This document shows positions 24,901-37,265 of a DNA stretch of 64,000 nt, one piece after another; positions within the stretch are counted from its first letter, which is position 1, and each line of letters begins with the position of its first letter. The notes under the pieces are model-generated. The model had not been told where the DNA came from and made no database searches. It saw only the letters and a list, made by a program, of their open reading frames with translations. The DNA is from Holacanthus passer (lineage: Eukaryota > Chordata > Actinopteri > Pomacanthidae): positions 671,001-735,000 of the forward strand of contig JAFREQ010000092.1 of NCBI GenBank assembly GCA_025331565.1. Reading direction: 5' to 3'. Made by a program: the position numbers and the translations under genes.

Positions 24901-27900
24901 ATGGGGATTAAGATCTTTTCCGCCATTAGCGCACATTTCTTCATCTCCTCCACATGGAGATTAAACTGTTTTCCATATCCGTGGCTCTGCAGAAGAACAA
25001 ATGGGTTAACCAATGAGACGTAACAGAAATCGTATTGCTATTAGTCTCAGGATAGCAAATGGCTTTAGTGTTTGTTTGGTTCATTGCACCGCGCGTGCCT
25101 TCTTTGCTAGGACTGACGTGCATGTTGAATTAAGTCAACATTGAGAAGACTGCATTACAGGAGAGCGGCGGTCCTGTTTGAATGGCTGCTCCGTTAATCT
25201 CATTCTACATGGAAGCATCACTTGAATTCGTGCTACAGGTTGACGCAGTGGTTCTTTGTTCACAGAAGAATGCGACATATTTTCCATTTAGCATTGAGGG
25301 TTGTTCTTTGTGTCATTCTGACTCCCATTTTTGACGACATAATGCAACAGAATTGTCCCTACTGAGAGCTGAAGACTGTGTGCAACAGAAAATGTGTTTT
25401 CATTTTGTCACGGTGACTTAAAGAGTTGGTTCACCCAAATGATATATCTGTCTGAGAGATTTGCACCAATCCCAATTGAGGCAAATGGAATTATGTTTTT
25501 TGTGTTCACAGGTTTGGAAAATTACATAACAGCATTTCTTTCCAAAGAAAAAAGGTGTCCCCCTGACTCTGAATAATCCACCAAACTTGCTGTGACTTCT
25601 CATCGGAACTATATGTTCAGTAGACAGACAGTTAGGGCTGTACCTCATAACCTTGGAAAGAAAAGCTAAAGCTGCCGCTATAGACTGTAATGCAGTAACA
25701 TGTTAGTAAAAGTACTGATTCCATTAAATGATCCTTTTTCTTTTACATAAACACATAGGATAATCGAATTTGATATGGATGCCTTCATTTCAATTTCAAT
25801 TTCCATTTTTTGTGACCAGTTACAGTTGAAAATTTGCTCTCTGGTGGACAGACTACTCTTTGTCATGAAGACACAGTTTCTAAAGCGCTTCAAATAAGCA
25901 GTATCCTTTTTTGCAGTGACGTTTATTGTTACTTATTGGTCGACCTATGCACTGACACTGTCCAGTGTTTCCCCTTAGATTCTTTTCCAGCAGCGTTACT
26001 GAAGTTTTATGTTGGACCAGTGAAAGATTTAGTGCCATCGCTGACAGGGCTTTAGACACATATTTGTGCACAGTTGTAGATGTCAAATTCTGTTTAATAA
26101 AATGCTTTAAGACCACCCAGACAGCCTGCGTCCTGAGGTTGGTCTTGCCTCTCCTCCTCCTCTCTCCTGTCCTCCTCTCACCACTCTTTCCATACCGTCC
26201 TGTCTCACTTGTACTATCTGTCGTCCTCTCTGATAAAGTACTTGATTAAAGCAAAGCACAAGAATGAAATCAAATAACGCCTGCCAGGCATTTTCATATT
26301 TCAGATACAGGAGACAATATACTTACCTCTCCTCCTCCTGAATTCTCCTCTGAAATTTCCAAAATTTGGACTAACAAGCTAAGTGTCACTTTCCGCTAAA
26401 CAAAGAAGCTCACTGTGGCAGTCTCAGGTTTACTGAACAGTTTAATCCATCTTCCGCGATACGAGCATAATGACCGGAAAAGTCATGCTTGGTGGAAACT
26501 GATTGATATTATTGACGTGACTAATGGGATAATTTTGACAGCTAATTGTTGTAATTAATGTGTGTGTCAGTCGGCATGGTGTGGGGGAATATAATATTTA
26601 CAGATAATAGCATTTAGTGGTCCTAAGGATATCTAGTTCATTTGATATCTCTCCAACTATGCAGTTAGCTAAATAACAGACTTTTCATAATGACAAAGAA
26701 GGTAGCCCCTTTAATAAAGAGGAGTGGTCTACCTAAACTGCTCTGCATCATCTCTACATCTTCACTGAACTTTGTTGTAATAGTTTGGTAGTAGAGCCTT
26801 TGTTGCTGCGAGTTGTACTTTCAAATGAACAATAATCAATAGCAAACTACTAAATGGTGGCAGCGTCTGGGGATGTGCGATATATCCTAGTTCATACCCG
26901 ACTATGGCGGCTTAATGTGAAGACTGGGAGTGTATTGTGTTTGGGGAGATTTTTATATAACAGTGGTACTAATCAGTTTAGCAGCGGCGCAGAGCTACTG
27001 TTGAATGCATATAGGGGAAACACTGCTGTCCTATCTGCAATGAACTAATGCCAGTATATGAGATTTATTAGTCTAACTCTAATCAGTAGCCTAATTATGT
27101 TACACTTACTAAGCCCAGTAGTGTTTGCTTGTTTGCTATCTTTACAGGAGTTAGTTTGTTGGGCGTGGGGGAGGTCACGTCTGGGATGTAAGCGGACAGA
27201 GAGGCATGTTAGCTCAATATAAATATCAGCTAAATATTAGATGTAGAACATGTAAAATGTGAAATACTGTGATTGAAGCAGAACATAAATCCCACATTTG
27301 TGTAGCTTGTATCAGTCACATACTGGTCATACTAGGATGACAGTTAGTATTTTTCAGACTGTCTTTTTGAGCTGCTTGTTATCTGTTACACTGACAGTTC
27401 TTTGGCTGGTTGACACTTGATTTGGTCTCCGGCCTCTTTCTACAGTCAATGTCAGGAAAAAAATTTAACTCCTTTTTCTTTACGTTGTAGCAGTAAAGCA
27501 CAGTTGTGAGGAACATTTGTCAGATGAACTGGGCTTCTTAAACACTTTTGAGGCTGACTAACTCTACGCACTATAAATGGACTGGAAGAAACTTGCTTGC
27601 CCCTATTGCAAACCCTGCAGCTTCACTGAGAAGACAGTTTTTGGAGTGCTGTGTGTGGTCACTGCTGGGTTAAATTAGCTGTTGATGGTCAGTAAATTCC
27701 ACCAGAACATCAGCTGGTTGTTTGGAGGCTTTATAGATGTTAAAAGATATGAGGCAGAGCTGGGCTGAGTAACAGAAGATCATTTAACAAGTATGGTAGT
27801 GGGTAATATTTCAATTAGTGCAAAGTAATTAACAACTGAGTTTTCTTCAAATTTTTGGCTGACCTGACCCTTTAAGGTATTTTGCTGAAATAGGAAGATA

Positions 27901-28018
27901 TATTGACATGTTGCAGTAGGAAAAGCACAAGTTTAAAAATTAAATTACTGATGGCTGAATTTCATTTAGCTGCTTTAGTTTCAGGGTCCTGTCACGCTGT
28001 CATGCTTTGATGGGACAC

Positions 28019-28022
<4 letters not shown>
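21961..28022. other. intron 1, mostly unassigned
   Basis: Apart from the repeat at 25415-25665 I recognise nothing. Frames of 109-115 codons at 22721, 23816 (minus) and 24234 carry no family motif and no suitable splice context. Confidence 0.5.
25415..25665 (+). repeat. degraded non-autonomous repeat
   Basis: Opens with TTAAAGAGTTGGTTCACCCA and ends near AGTTAGGGCTGTACCTCATA, including AATAATCCACC. These blocks follow in the order of a common percomorph MITE as I recall it. The short open frame inside (25394-25576) is not a gene. Confidence 0.45.

Positions 28023-28075
<53 letters not shown>
28023..28075. repeat. (TG)n microsatellite
   Basis: An uninterrupted TG dinucleotide run of about 26 units. 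Likely polymorphic. The histidine/threonine-rich minus-strand frame across it is an artefact. Confidence 0.97.
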
Positions 28076-28078
<3 letters not shown>

Positions 28079-29609
28079 GTGCACTTACAGTACAACTGAG
28101 CCTTTCTTAAGGTTATTAGAAACCCCTGTGCTTTTTCTGCTGTGAAATTCAAAATGTGTGCTGTGAAGAGTCCAATGGCAACTTGCAGTAAAACAAGAGG
28201 AAGACAGATCACGCTTATTTGGGAATGTAATCAAAGAAAATATTCTTCCTCAAAGCATCATTTGCTTGAAATATCAGAGAACAGATGGGTTATATAATCT
28301 GAGTGTCCTCAAAGCAAGCATCTGTAATTCCACCGGTACACATCAGTGGATGCTGGATCTTTGCAGTGGTAAGTAGCTACTTATTCCGCCCTGTATCTTC
28401 AGCATATAAGAATGAAACAAAGCTGTAGCTGCAGAGTTAGCACTCCTAGCTTTATTTTGTTTGGCTCTGCGAACACTGATGCATTACGCCTCGGCGCCTT
28501 TCATTTAAACAGCTTAGCAACTTGTCGAAACCATTTCTGAAACTTCCAATCTTGGCAACAATGCGATCCATCTGCTGTGCCTCACTTTTAATGGGATTCA
28601 TCTGTGTGATCACATTCGCAGAAATTCTGCAGGGTGTGTGACTTTCCACGAGTGGAATTTCTAATCACAGCCAAGCGGGGTCAGTCTTGTTGAATCTCAT
28701 CAAACCGAGCGCTCCATGTATTTTACAGGAGCTGCTGGCAGAACCTCCTGTGATCTCAGCTCACCTTGAAGTGGACCGTTCCCCCTGTCCTCTGCACTAT
28801 GTGTCCCATACATAATCATCTGACATGAAATTTGAAAGAACTTCTCAAGCTCCCACAAATTACCTTTTGCCTGCTGTCTTGGTTAATATGTAGAGTCCCG
28901 TGTTGGGTAGCTTGTTAGAAAAAGGACCGACTTTGATTGATAGCGTTGTTTCCTCCATCTCATTCATGTAGAAAATTGGCGAGGCTGAACAGCGAACACC
29001 TTAAAACAAGCCCAGAAGTCTCCCCTGGGGACATGGCAGCCTTTATGTCTGTCTGTGAATGACTTCTACAGCTTTTGTTCTACTCATACCTTTTGTTTTG
29101 AACTTTTCCATTCCTAACACACAGTGCCAGGGGTACTCAGATGTTGAAACAAAAGATGCAGTGATCTGGCCATGTCGGTACCAGACAGATATCATGAGGA
29201 ATACCTTTTTAGTCTTTTAAAATCACTCCTCAGGCTTTTTTTTGTTTCACCCACCAAAGTCTTTCATGTGTGAATTTCAGGATTGTTTCAGCACCGACTT
29301 CAAGGTTGCTCTCTAATTATGCAGTTTACTTGCTGAGGTTTGTGGGAAATATCTTCAGAGTCATCATTCTGATGACATTGCTGTAGATGTGTTTCCATAT
29401 TGGCAGCCCAGCTTTGCTGTGTCGTGGGTGGTGGTGATGATAGGGTGGTCTTTGATAAGAATTCTAGGCGTGTTTGGGCTGCTGCTTATACATGCCTGTG
29501 TAGCTCACAGTTTGGGAACTTGTGTCTAGGGGTGGGGGGTTGTAGCAGCAGCGGAGGGATCGTACCCTAAAGTTTGAATTTAGATTAGACCTCCGATCAA
29601 AAACCCAAC

Positions 29610-29760
29610 TCTGTATCTTTCTCATATTTTTCTTTCTCTCTGCCTCTTCATCCCACCTGCCCTCTCCTCCACTGCTCTCCCCATCTACTCATCCACCAGC
29701 TTCAATTTTAATGCCCCCCAACCCTCTTTACTATCTTTCCCTCCCTCCTCACTCTAACCA
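29610..29760 (+). repeat. pyrimidine-rich tract
   Basis: About 150 bp dominated by C and T (ATTTTTCTTTCTCTCTGCCT and onward to CCCTCCCTCCTCACTCTAAC). It ends in an AG at 29760-29761, so it looks like an extended splice-acceptor tract. See the cryptic exon finding. Confidence 0.6.
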
Positions 29761-31165
29761 GAAGCAATGACTGTGAGAGGAGAGGTAAGAGAGGGCAGCT
29801 TCCCCTGACACCGCATGAGGATGTGAGCAGAATAGCTCCAGCTTTCACCCCCTCTTACCACCACACACACATTAACTCGCACACACTCACACACCTCTCT
29901 CTGCTGCTGTTAAATCCCAGTACAAGTACACAGCTCTGTGGCCATATGGTCTCCTCCCCCCCTTCTCCCTCTCCCACTGGGCCAACAGGCCTTGGAAAAC
30001 AGCATTTCTCTCAGACCGTTGTTTAGCTGCTGATAAACAGTTTGCCTGTCTCGTTACTTCTGAATGTCTGTCGATATCTTCACATTAAACTCTCTTAAAG
30101 CCGTTTGCGAAAATTTCAAACAGATGTGTACCCTATAGTCTTTGCCTCATGTGTTTGCTGTCACTGTGTGTTGTATACTGTTTTAATAAGGCACAGTGCC
30201 TGCATGCCTAAAACAGGAATCAAGATGTTATGTAAAAATTCGCCAGTCTTATCAAATTAAATCACAAAGTGGGGCTGGACCAGAGAAGAGCATGCCATTA
30301 GCTCCAGCTCAGACACTTTATAGATTCACCTTATATGCCTGAATTAAATTCTGGTCGGGTATTAGCACTTATCCCCTAACAGGAAGTTACAAATTGGAAT
30401 GTAAGTGTGGAAACAGCAGTGAGTGAGCACGCATGAGAAAGCCAGACTCAACAATAATCAAGTCTTTTGCTTCTCTTATTCTTTGGTAAAAGGCTTTGCA
30501 GGCCAGTCAGATGGGCAAACCTACTGTAAGTGTTTGTTTACTGACGTCGTATTGTGTGTGTATCAAAGCCTGATAGCTTCTTCCTCTGTGCCACAGAGCT
30601 CCATCGTTGTCCAAACATTGAATACACATCAGTGAGCCACACAGGTACAGGGTGACATGTTCCTCGTTATTATGAGCATGGACACTGTAGTTTAAGTTGA
30701 TCCCATGTACACACCATCCTGCTGTCATAAAAAATAGAGCACAAAATTATTGTTAATCCGCAGCCGATCTATGTTTGCACTACATTTGAATGTTTGGCTT
30801 GAAATATTTGCTAAAACTACAATGCCCAACTGTTGGGCTATAGAAATAAAACTGACCTCACTTGTAGGAATTTACTGAACCTTTTTAAAAAAAAATGAAA
30901 TTTTTAATCATTTTTTAGAATATATATATCCTCGGTGTACAATCAAATGACACTGGAAGTGCCATAAGTAGGAAACAGATAAATGGTTTTCTTGTTTCCG
31001 TCTTTTCATGAGAATAGTTGAACCACTAACATTGGAAATGGTGAAAAAATTAGCACAAGTATTGAAGAGTCATAAAGCAAGTAAATGGACTGTCATGTCT
31101 GTTCGATAGTAAAAGAAACTTTAACATTAGCTAATGTTAGCTACTAGTAAGCTACTGGTTGCATA

Positions 31166-31480
31166 AGGCTGGGCGATCAAACAATCTCAATACGGGGTTA
31201 AGATAAAATTTATGCCGCTAATGATGATAAATTTTTGGACATTTTTTACTTGATGGGTAAATCTAACAGCCAATCACACAGCATAAATGAACGCTGGCAA
31301 CAGCCAGTCAGTGTGCTGCCCGTCTGCAGGAGGGCGGGACTGAGCTCCTCCACACACAGTGGACAGCAGTGTAACTTCAGAGCAGAGTCCACAGCAGAGG
31401 GATTGAAACAGACTACAGACTGTAATTTACTGGAGTCAACAATGACAACTGCAACAAAAGGGAGACACTATTATTAAGCA
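31166..31480 (+). repeat. hAT-like non-autonomous repeat fragment
   Basis: Starts AAGGCTGGGCGATC and includes GCCAATCACACAGC and AGGGCGGGACTGAGC, blocks shared by a frequent fish element. The phrase GGGCGGGACTGAG recurs at 31610-31622, suggesting a second partial copy or an internal duplication. The 80-codon open frame at 31235-31477 lies within it and is not regarded as a gene. Confidence 0.45.
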
Positions 31481-32330
31481 CCTGTTGAACAAGCAGAATA
31501 TTAACTTGTCAGAAGGTGACACTACTTTTTCCATGAACATATAGTGTAGAATAGTAGAGTTTAGAGTATTTGTAGTTTGGAGAATATGACAAGATGAAAC
31601 TGACAGAAGGGCGGGACTGAGAGAAAAAGGCTCAATTACAAATCTGTCTCTACTTCAGCACCATGGACAGCGTCATGGATTTATCAATACAAAGCACTGC
31701 TGATTTAGCTACTGATATTTCTGTGATGGGGTCTATAGATTCAAAACTTACACAAACCTCACATGCACAAGCAGACGCACAAAAAATGGGCGCATAGTGT
31801 TTTGAGTACTGGCTTGATAGCATCATGCCTTTATTCCATCCACTGAGGCTAGGGTACTTTGGCACTATCACACACGGATATACTGATAAAGCTCAGAATC
31901 CAAGCATTACATGTTTGTATGCTTCTAGGGGGCTCATATCCAAAGCAGCACATTCATAAAATGCCACACAGATACATGAGATGTTGATTGTGTGCCTCAC
32001 AAGTCATCAGGCATAATATCATTTTTAATTAGAACACAAGCAAATTGAAGTGTGTTGCCATCTAGAAAAAAAGACCCCCAAAATATTTCGCTTCACTGTG
32101 ATTTTTTTAATTTAATTTTTTTTTGAAGAAGAAGCTGCATTCATATGTCATTTGGAAATTTCATTGAAGCTGCTTCTTTTATGAAATGACTGTGTACCAA
32201 GGCTGAACAGGACTCAGCTGTGTTTTGAAGAAAGGAGGAATGAAACAGGTGTCCACACATAATCAAGGCTGTAAATCGTGACTGCGATTTAGCCGAGTTG
32301 TGAAGGAGGGCATTTGAAGCTTTTTTTAAT

Positions 32331-32380
32331 GTGTGTTTATATATATATATGTTTGTTTGTACTGTACTGTACAGTACATA
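32331..32380. repeat. AT dinucleotide run and 16-bp palindrome
   Basis: A short TATATA run (32339-32350) is followed by the perfect palindrome TGTACTGTACAGTACA at 32363-32378. No function is evident. Confidence 0.6.
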
Positions 32381-35300
32381 CACATATTGACATTTAAAGC
32401 AATATGTGATATGTAATTGGAGTGCTTGTCAAGAATAAAAGAAAGGAGAACTGAGAGAAAACATTTAGCCTTTGCTTTCATTCTGCTCTCTTCAGCTATT
32501 CTAAAGTTCACTGGTATTTATAGTTCTTTATTGTGAAGTTGGCGATAAAAATCAATATCAAGACTTGAGTAGTCATTCCACATGTTTTCTCTTTAAAGAC
32601 CCTTAAAACTTTTTTGCAGCTTTATTTGTTTTTATTTATTCATCTTTTTGACAGCAGCGAAACAGACTGCATGCTGATTGCAGATGGAGTCAAATTAAAA
32701 TTCACAGCACAGTGCATCATTGCCCCAACCAGCATGTTGTCAAGCTCAGGAAAACTGGTTTCTATGCTGGCTTGAGTAATGACTCAGCATAAGATAAAAC
32801 ACCTTGAGCCATATAAATCACCGCATGTGTCTGGCCTCTGTGTTAGCTGAGAATCAGCACATGCTGAAATATGTTGTAAGGTGAAATCAGTCTGTAAAAG
32901 TAGCTCCGAAAATCCACCTACAGTCAGAGGGTAAAAAGCACATATTACCCATGTCATGTTCCCTACTACATGCTAATTCTAATCCAATATCTACTGTCTT
33001 CATACTGACAAAGTGTCAAAGTTAAAGGAATACTTTATTTGCTTCTTTGAGATTTAACCTAGCTTAGTATAATTGGCGGCACAAAAAGAAATGTAATAAA
33101 CAGCAGTTTTATGGAGTAATATTTTCGCTATAGCCAGAGGTGCTGCACAGAAGGGCAGAAGGTAAATAGTTACAGCACATAACCACAAATTGCTGTTTTT
33201 ACACTTTGTGCACTCACCTCGGCTCTCGCTCTGTTCTTTGCATACAAAATTTTACGGCTCATATTAGTCTTAGAAAATTACTCTGAAAGTCAGTGCATGG
33301 ACATGAAAAATCACTAATCACTAATCACTACTCACTTGATTTCTCAGTGTTCTTTTGATGTATACTGTTGACCACAATGCAAAGCACAATGCAAGTGAGG
33401 AACTATACCACGCTGTAAATGACTAAAACAGATTGCAAATATATTCATCATGTGTTTCCCACAAACAATGAAGCGCTCCTCTGCGATATTTTGTCTTTTA
33501 ACTTTTACGTGCCAATGTGTTGCTTTGGGTAGGTTGACATCTGCTACTTTTGACAACTTTTCATGTGCATTTTAGCAAATATTTGACCAACTTAAAATAT
33601 AATGTGTAGCGCCGAGGTGCAGTCATAGCTGGAAGAAAAAAAGAAACCAACATTGACAGCACTTAGCAGTCATGGCAGCGCTAATAGGATCAGTTCTGCT
33701 GCTCAATAGTGTGATCAATTATGTCATGTTGGCTGCTGCATTGGCAGTTTTTGCCTACTGTGTCAATATGTAACAATATGTCAACCAAAAAAAGCTGTGG
33801 CTGTGTACTGTTTGTATGTGGTATGGCAAAGGGACACAGCTTCAACAGTCCTCCTTTAATATTCAGTATATTTAAGTCTTCACTTCATGAGATGGTGCAT
33901 TATCATTTTCTGAATACTCTCATATCCCGTTCAGAAGAATCTCAAATATAAAGCTGAGATGTGCTGATATTAGTGTAGGAGCTATATTGTGAAGTTTTGA
34001 GTGATGGTTGTCATCATCGTCCATTCAAACTTGGTTTCCATGGTGATATTGAGATTAGTCTCTTTATGCCGCACATGCAAACAGACATATGCAGGATAGG
34101 GATATAAGTCATATAGACAGTGTATCGCAACCTGGCCAAATATTTTCACAGACATACATCTTAAAGGTTTTATGTGAAAGTCATCCCCGACTCTCTGTCA
34201 AGGCTAAAAAGCTGTGTTTACTGTGTTAAGTAGATACTTCACAGCCCACTCAGAAATAAGTCTCACTCTGGTGCAGTTAGAGGACAAGCTTGAAGGGCGA
34301 CCTCCATGTGTTCACATTGGAATAATGATCTGGAAATTAGTACCCTGTCTCTACTTCATACTCTTCCTCTTTCAGCCGCCGGGCTCTCAGCTCAACAATG
34401 TCGCGTTCTCTTTAATAGTCGTTTATTACTGCTAAGTTTGGGGAATTCAGAATCAACAGCTCCAAAGTGATTTCTGCTTATCGCCATGCCCTCTGGTGAC
34501 CGCGCGATGTGACGATTGTTATCGTTGTCTCGGCGGAACAGAATTTAGAGGGAGAGAATACACTTGTGGCGTTGCAACCTCTGGGAGAGGAAAGAGACAC
34601 GAGCTGCATTTTGTCTTGTGATTTGGGATTTAGAGGGTTTTTTAAATTATACTAATTGTGTTTTTGTATTTGTACATTATGCATATTATAGATGTATCTG
34701 TATTTTTATTTGTGATTACACTAACTGATACAACACACAAAAAAAGGCATTAAATGGCATTAAATTTAGTTAAGGACGCAGAATGACTTTGACTTGATAT
34801 AGGACTTGCTGGTTTTGACTTGGGATTTCATAGCTAATACTTAAAACTATAAGTATTTGCAAAACAATGAGCTTTTCCCATCTGTGATGTATGCACTGCC
34901 ACTCTGAAATGATTTCACAGGAGCTGTAGTTTTTTGAATACTAATGAATTAATTGTTGAGCTTTTTAAAATCACAGTTGGGTCAGATTCTGATAGCATGC
35001 CGCACATACTGATTTATCTAAGAATATTAATAGTGAACCCCAAGAACAGGCTTCACATTATCAGAGAGACCAATTAAAAAACCCTCTATGGGAAATTGCA
35101 CTGAGTTGCAGCAGCTAGTGGAGCAGCAGCTTGTCCAAAGGTGACATCAGGACTTTGCCCTCTTGTAACATGCACCTCTATTGCACGGGAGTGTCAGCAG
35201 AACAGAAATCTCATAACCCGGACAAATGGAATCCAAACCATCTGCATGGTTATAGATTACACTAGAAATAAGTTATCAAATGTTTTGAAATATAATATAG

Positions 35301-36151
35301 ATGAACTGACAAGTTAATATATTATTGTAATGACTACAAGCACGAAAAGAGCCTGGTGACGTTGTCGACAGCAAGCTGCAGCCCGAGAAGCTCCCAGAGG
35401 GTCTGCAGGAATCTGTTGCAGCTCCTCTTTAGCACCGAGCCCCTCATCTTATCTAGAAGCGCTCTCCAATAAGATGAATGATTTTATTCTACCACTTACT
35501 CTTCACTGTGATGTTATTGCCTGGAACAGAACAAAACCTCCCCGCTGGGTGCTAAAACTTGACAGCCTCATATTGCTGAACTCTCCAAAAATGTGCCCGT
35601 CTTGTTCCTAAAACTGCACCAGACACACTGCTTTACTGTCATTTGTTTATTTCTATCAGATTGCATTAATTTTTCCACAGTGAGTATCAAATTCATTTTT
35701 TAATTCTCAAAACCCCCTTGAGGCTTTTCTAATTATATCAGTTGTGAGAAGGAGAACATGATTTTAGTGAGTTTGTCATCTCACTTTAATGCCAAGTACA
35801 ATCTACCTACTAACAATATACATGTAAGCAAACCTGTGACAGCTACAAAAGGCACTCTGAATTCTTGGTAATCTATCACATTCTGGCAGTCCAAGTGCTC
35901 TGTCAATCAATTAGGGGATGGAAAAATGCTTTGTACCGGGATTCTCTGTGGTGGAGCCGCACATTTGTTTATGCTCGGATTAAAGATTAGGCTTTCAAAA
36001 AGCTTCGGATAGATGCTCCGTCAATTTAATTCCAAAGGAATTGAGACTCCTTTAAACTTAATGGTTCAGCCAATCTGCATTCAGAAGAGGTACACTAATA
36101 ATGTGGCGTAATCAGATTACTTTGATCCATTTTAATGCTGGTAGGTGGCCG
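32381..36151. other. intron 1, no gene seen
   Basis: Unassigned AT-rich sequence. A GC-richer section at 35340-35480 has no recognisable content. Confidence 0.5.
33307..33332. repeat. short tandem repeat, ATCACTA units
   Basis: Roughly four copies of a seven-base unit (AATCACT). A minor tandem repeat with no further significance seen. Confidence 0.6.
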
Positions 36152-36283
36152 CTTTCTCCTTTCTATCTCTCCCTCTCTACCACTCCCTCTCCTATTTTTC
36201 TTCCTCCCCGTCTCTTCCTTTCTTTTTTCCTTGCTTTTTCTCTCTCTGTCTTATTTCTGTCTTCCTTCCTCCTGCCTCGCTGC
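36152..36283 (+). repeat. pyrimidine-rich low-complexity tract
   Basis: About 130 bp of almost pure C/T on the plus strand (for example CTTCCTTTCTTTTTTCCTTG). The overlapping basic minus-strand and hydrophobic plus-strand frames are artefacts of the base bias. Such tracts can form triplex DNA, but nothing further is shown. Confidence 0.7.
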
Positions 36284-36547
36284 TGGGTGGTAGTGTACGC
36301 GGTCTCGTGCAGTAAGGCGGCGGTCTCATTAATCCCGCTCTCATGGCAAACTAGTCCCCAGGGGGAGAGAGAGAGCACACTTTTTTAAAAGTGCCCTGTC
36401 ACACTCTGGCACATCATTTGCATTTAGGTTAAAACCAGCCGGGACTCTTAAATCTTATCTATGGGCAGAGGGAACTCCCTCTTCACTGCAGCATGAGTGC
36501 ATCAGTTATTGTCAGGCCAAACCTTGTTATACTCTCACTATTACAAA

Positions 36548-36571
36548 ACACACACACACACACACACACAC
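36548..36571. repeat. (CA)n microsatellite
   Basis: About 12 perfect CA units. Confidence 0.95.
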
Positions 36572-37004
36572 TGCTGCATCATAGCAAACGCATTAAGTCA
36601 TTTGGTTTGTAAACAGGTTATAAGCCATATAAAGGTTATGGCTATTATCCAGCATGCAAGTGTTTCCTTTGCCAGTAATCAGTATAATGGGCTGTCTGAC
36701 AAAGGAGGTGGTGCACTCTCACACAGCGGGGAATGAAGTGCTAGTAGGGACTGCATTGTAATCTTGTGTATGTACAATGTGCACGAAATATTAATGATGG
36801 CTGCTCTTACCATGAATAGTTTAAGCCAGGTAAGTGCTTACATAGAGGGTGCACATGGAGTGAGTTGTCCATTTACATATGAGACATTAGTTAGCAAGCT
36901 ACTTTAAGAAAGCCTGGGAGATTGAAAAAAAAGCTGTTTTATCAGGATGACAAGGCTAAAAGTCTCTGTAAGGCTGCACTTGGCCACAGTGTAATGCTAT
37001 TGGT

Positions 37005-37265
37005 TTTGCAGGTATTTGCTTATAAACCAAAGTATTAGACACATTTTGATGGCGCTGCATGAAAATTCAGGTGATCACAAACATTATTACACTTCATCTT
37101 GAAGGGAAAATGAATGTCTATATCAAATTGTATGGCAATCCATCCAACAGTTGTTGAGACATTTGACAGTGAGCTGGACGTGCCAGCCTCATGGTGGCAC
37201 TATAGCAGGGCAGGGAATCCCCGAAGTCTGCATTGATTGGCAATCCATCCAATAGCTGTACACTA
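37005..37265 (+). repeat. old interspersed repeat, family A copy 1
   Basis: Contains TTTTGCAGGTATTTGCTTAT followed by AAACCAAAGTATTAGACA, and ATGGCAATCCATCCAACAGT then TGTTGAGACATTTGACAG. The first block recurs at 52636-52670 and the second, inverted, near 54838. Part of the unit (CAATCCATCCAA) occurs twice within this copy, at 37135 and 37241. A common percomorph element without coding capacity. Confidence 0.6.

Noticed and set aside
28000..28212. Histidine/threonine-repeat protein
   Set aside because: It is the translation of the TG microsatellite.
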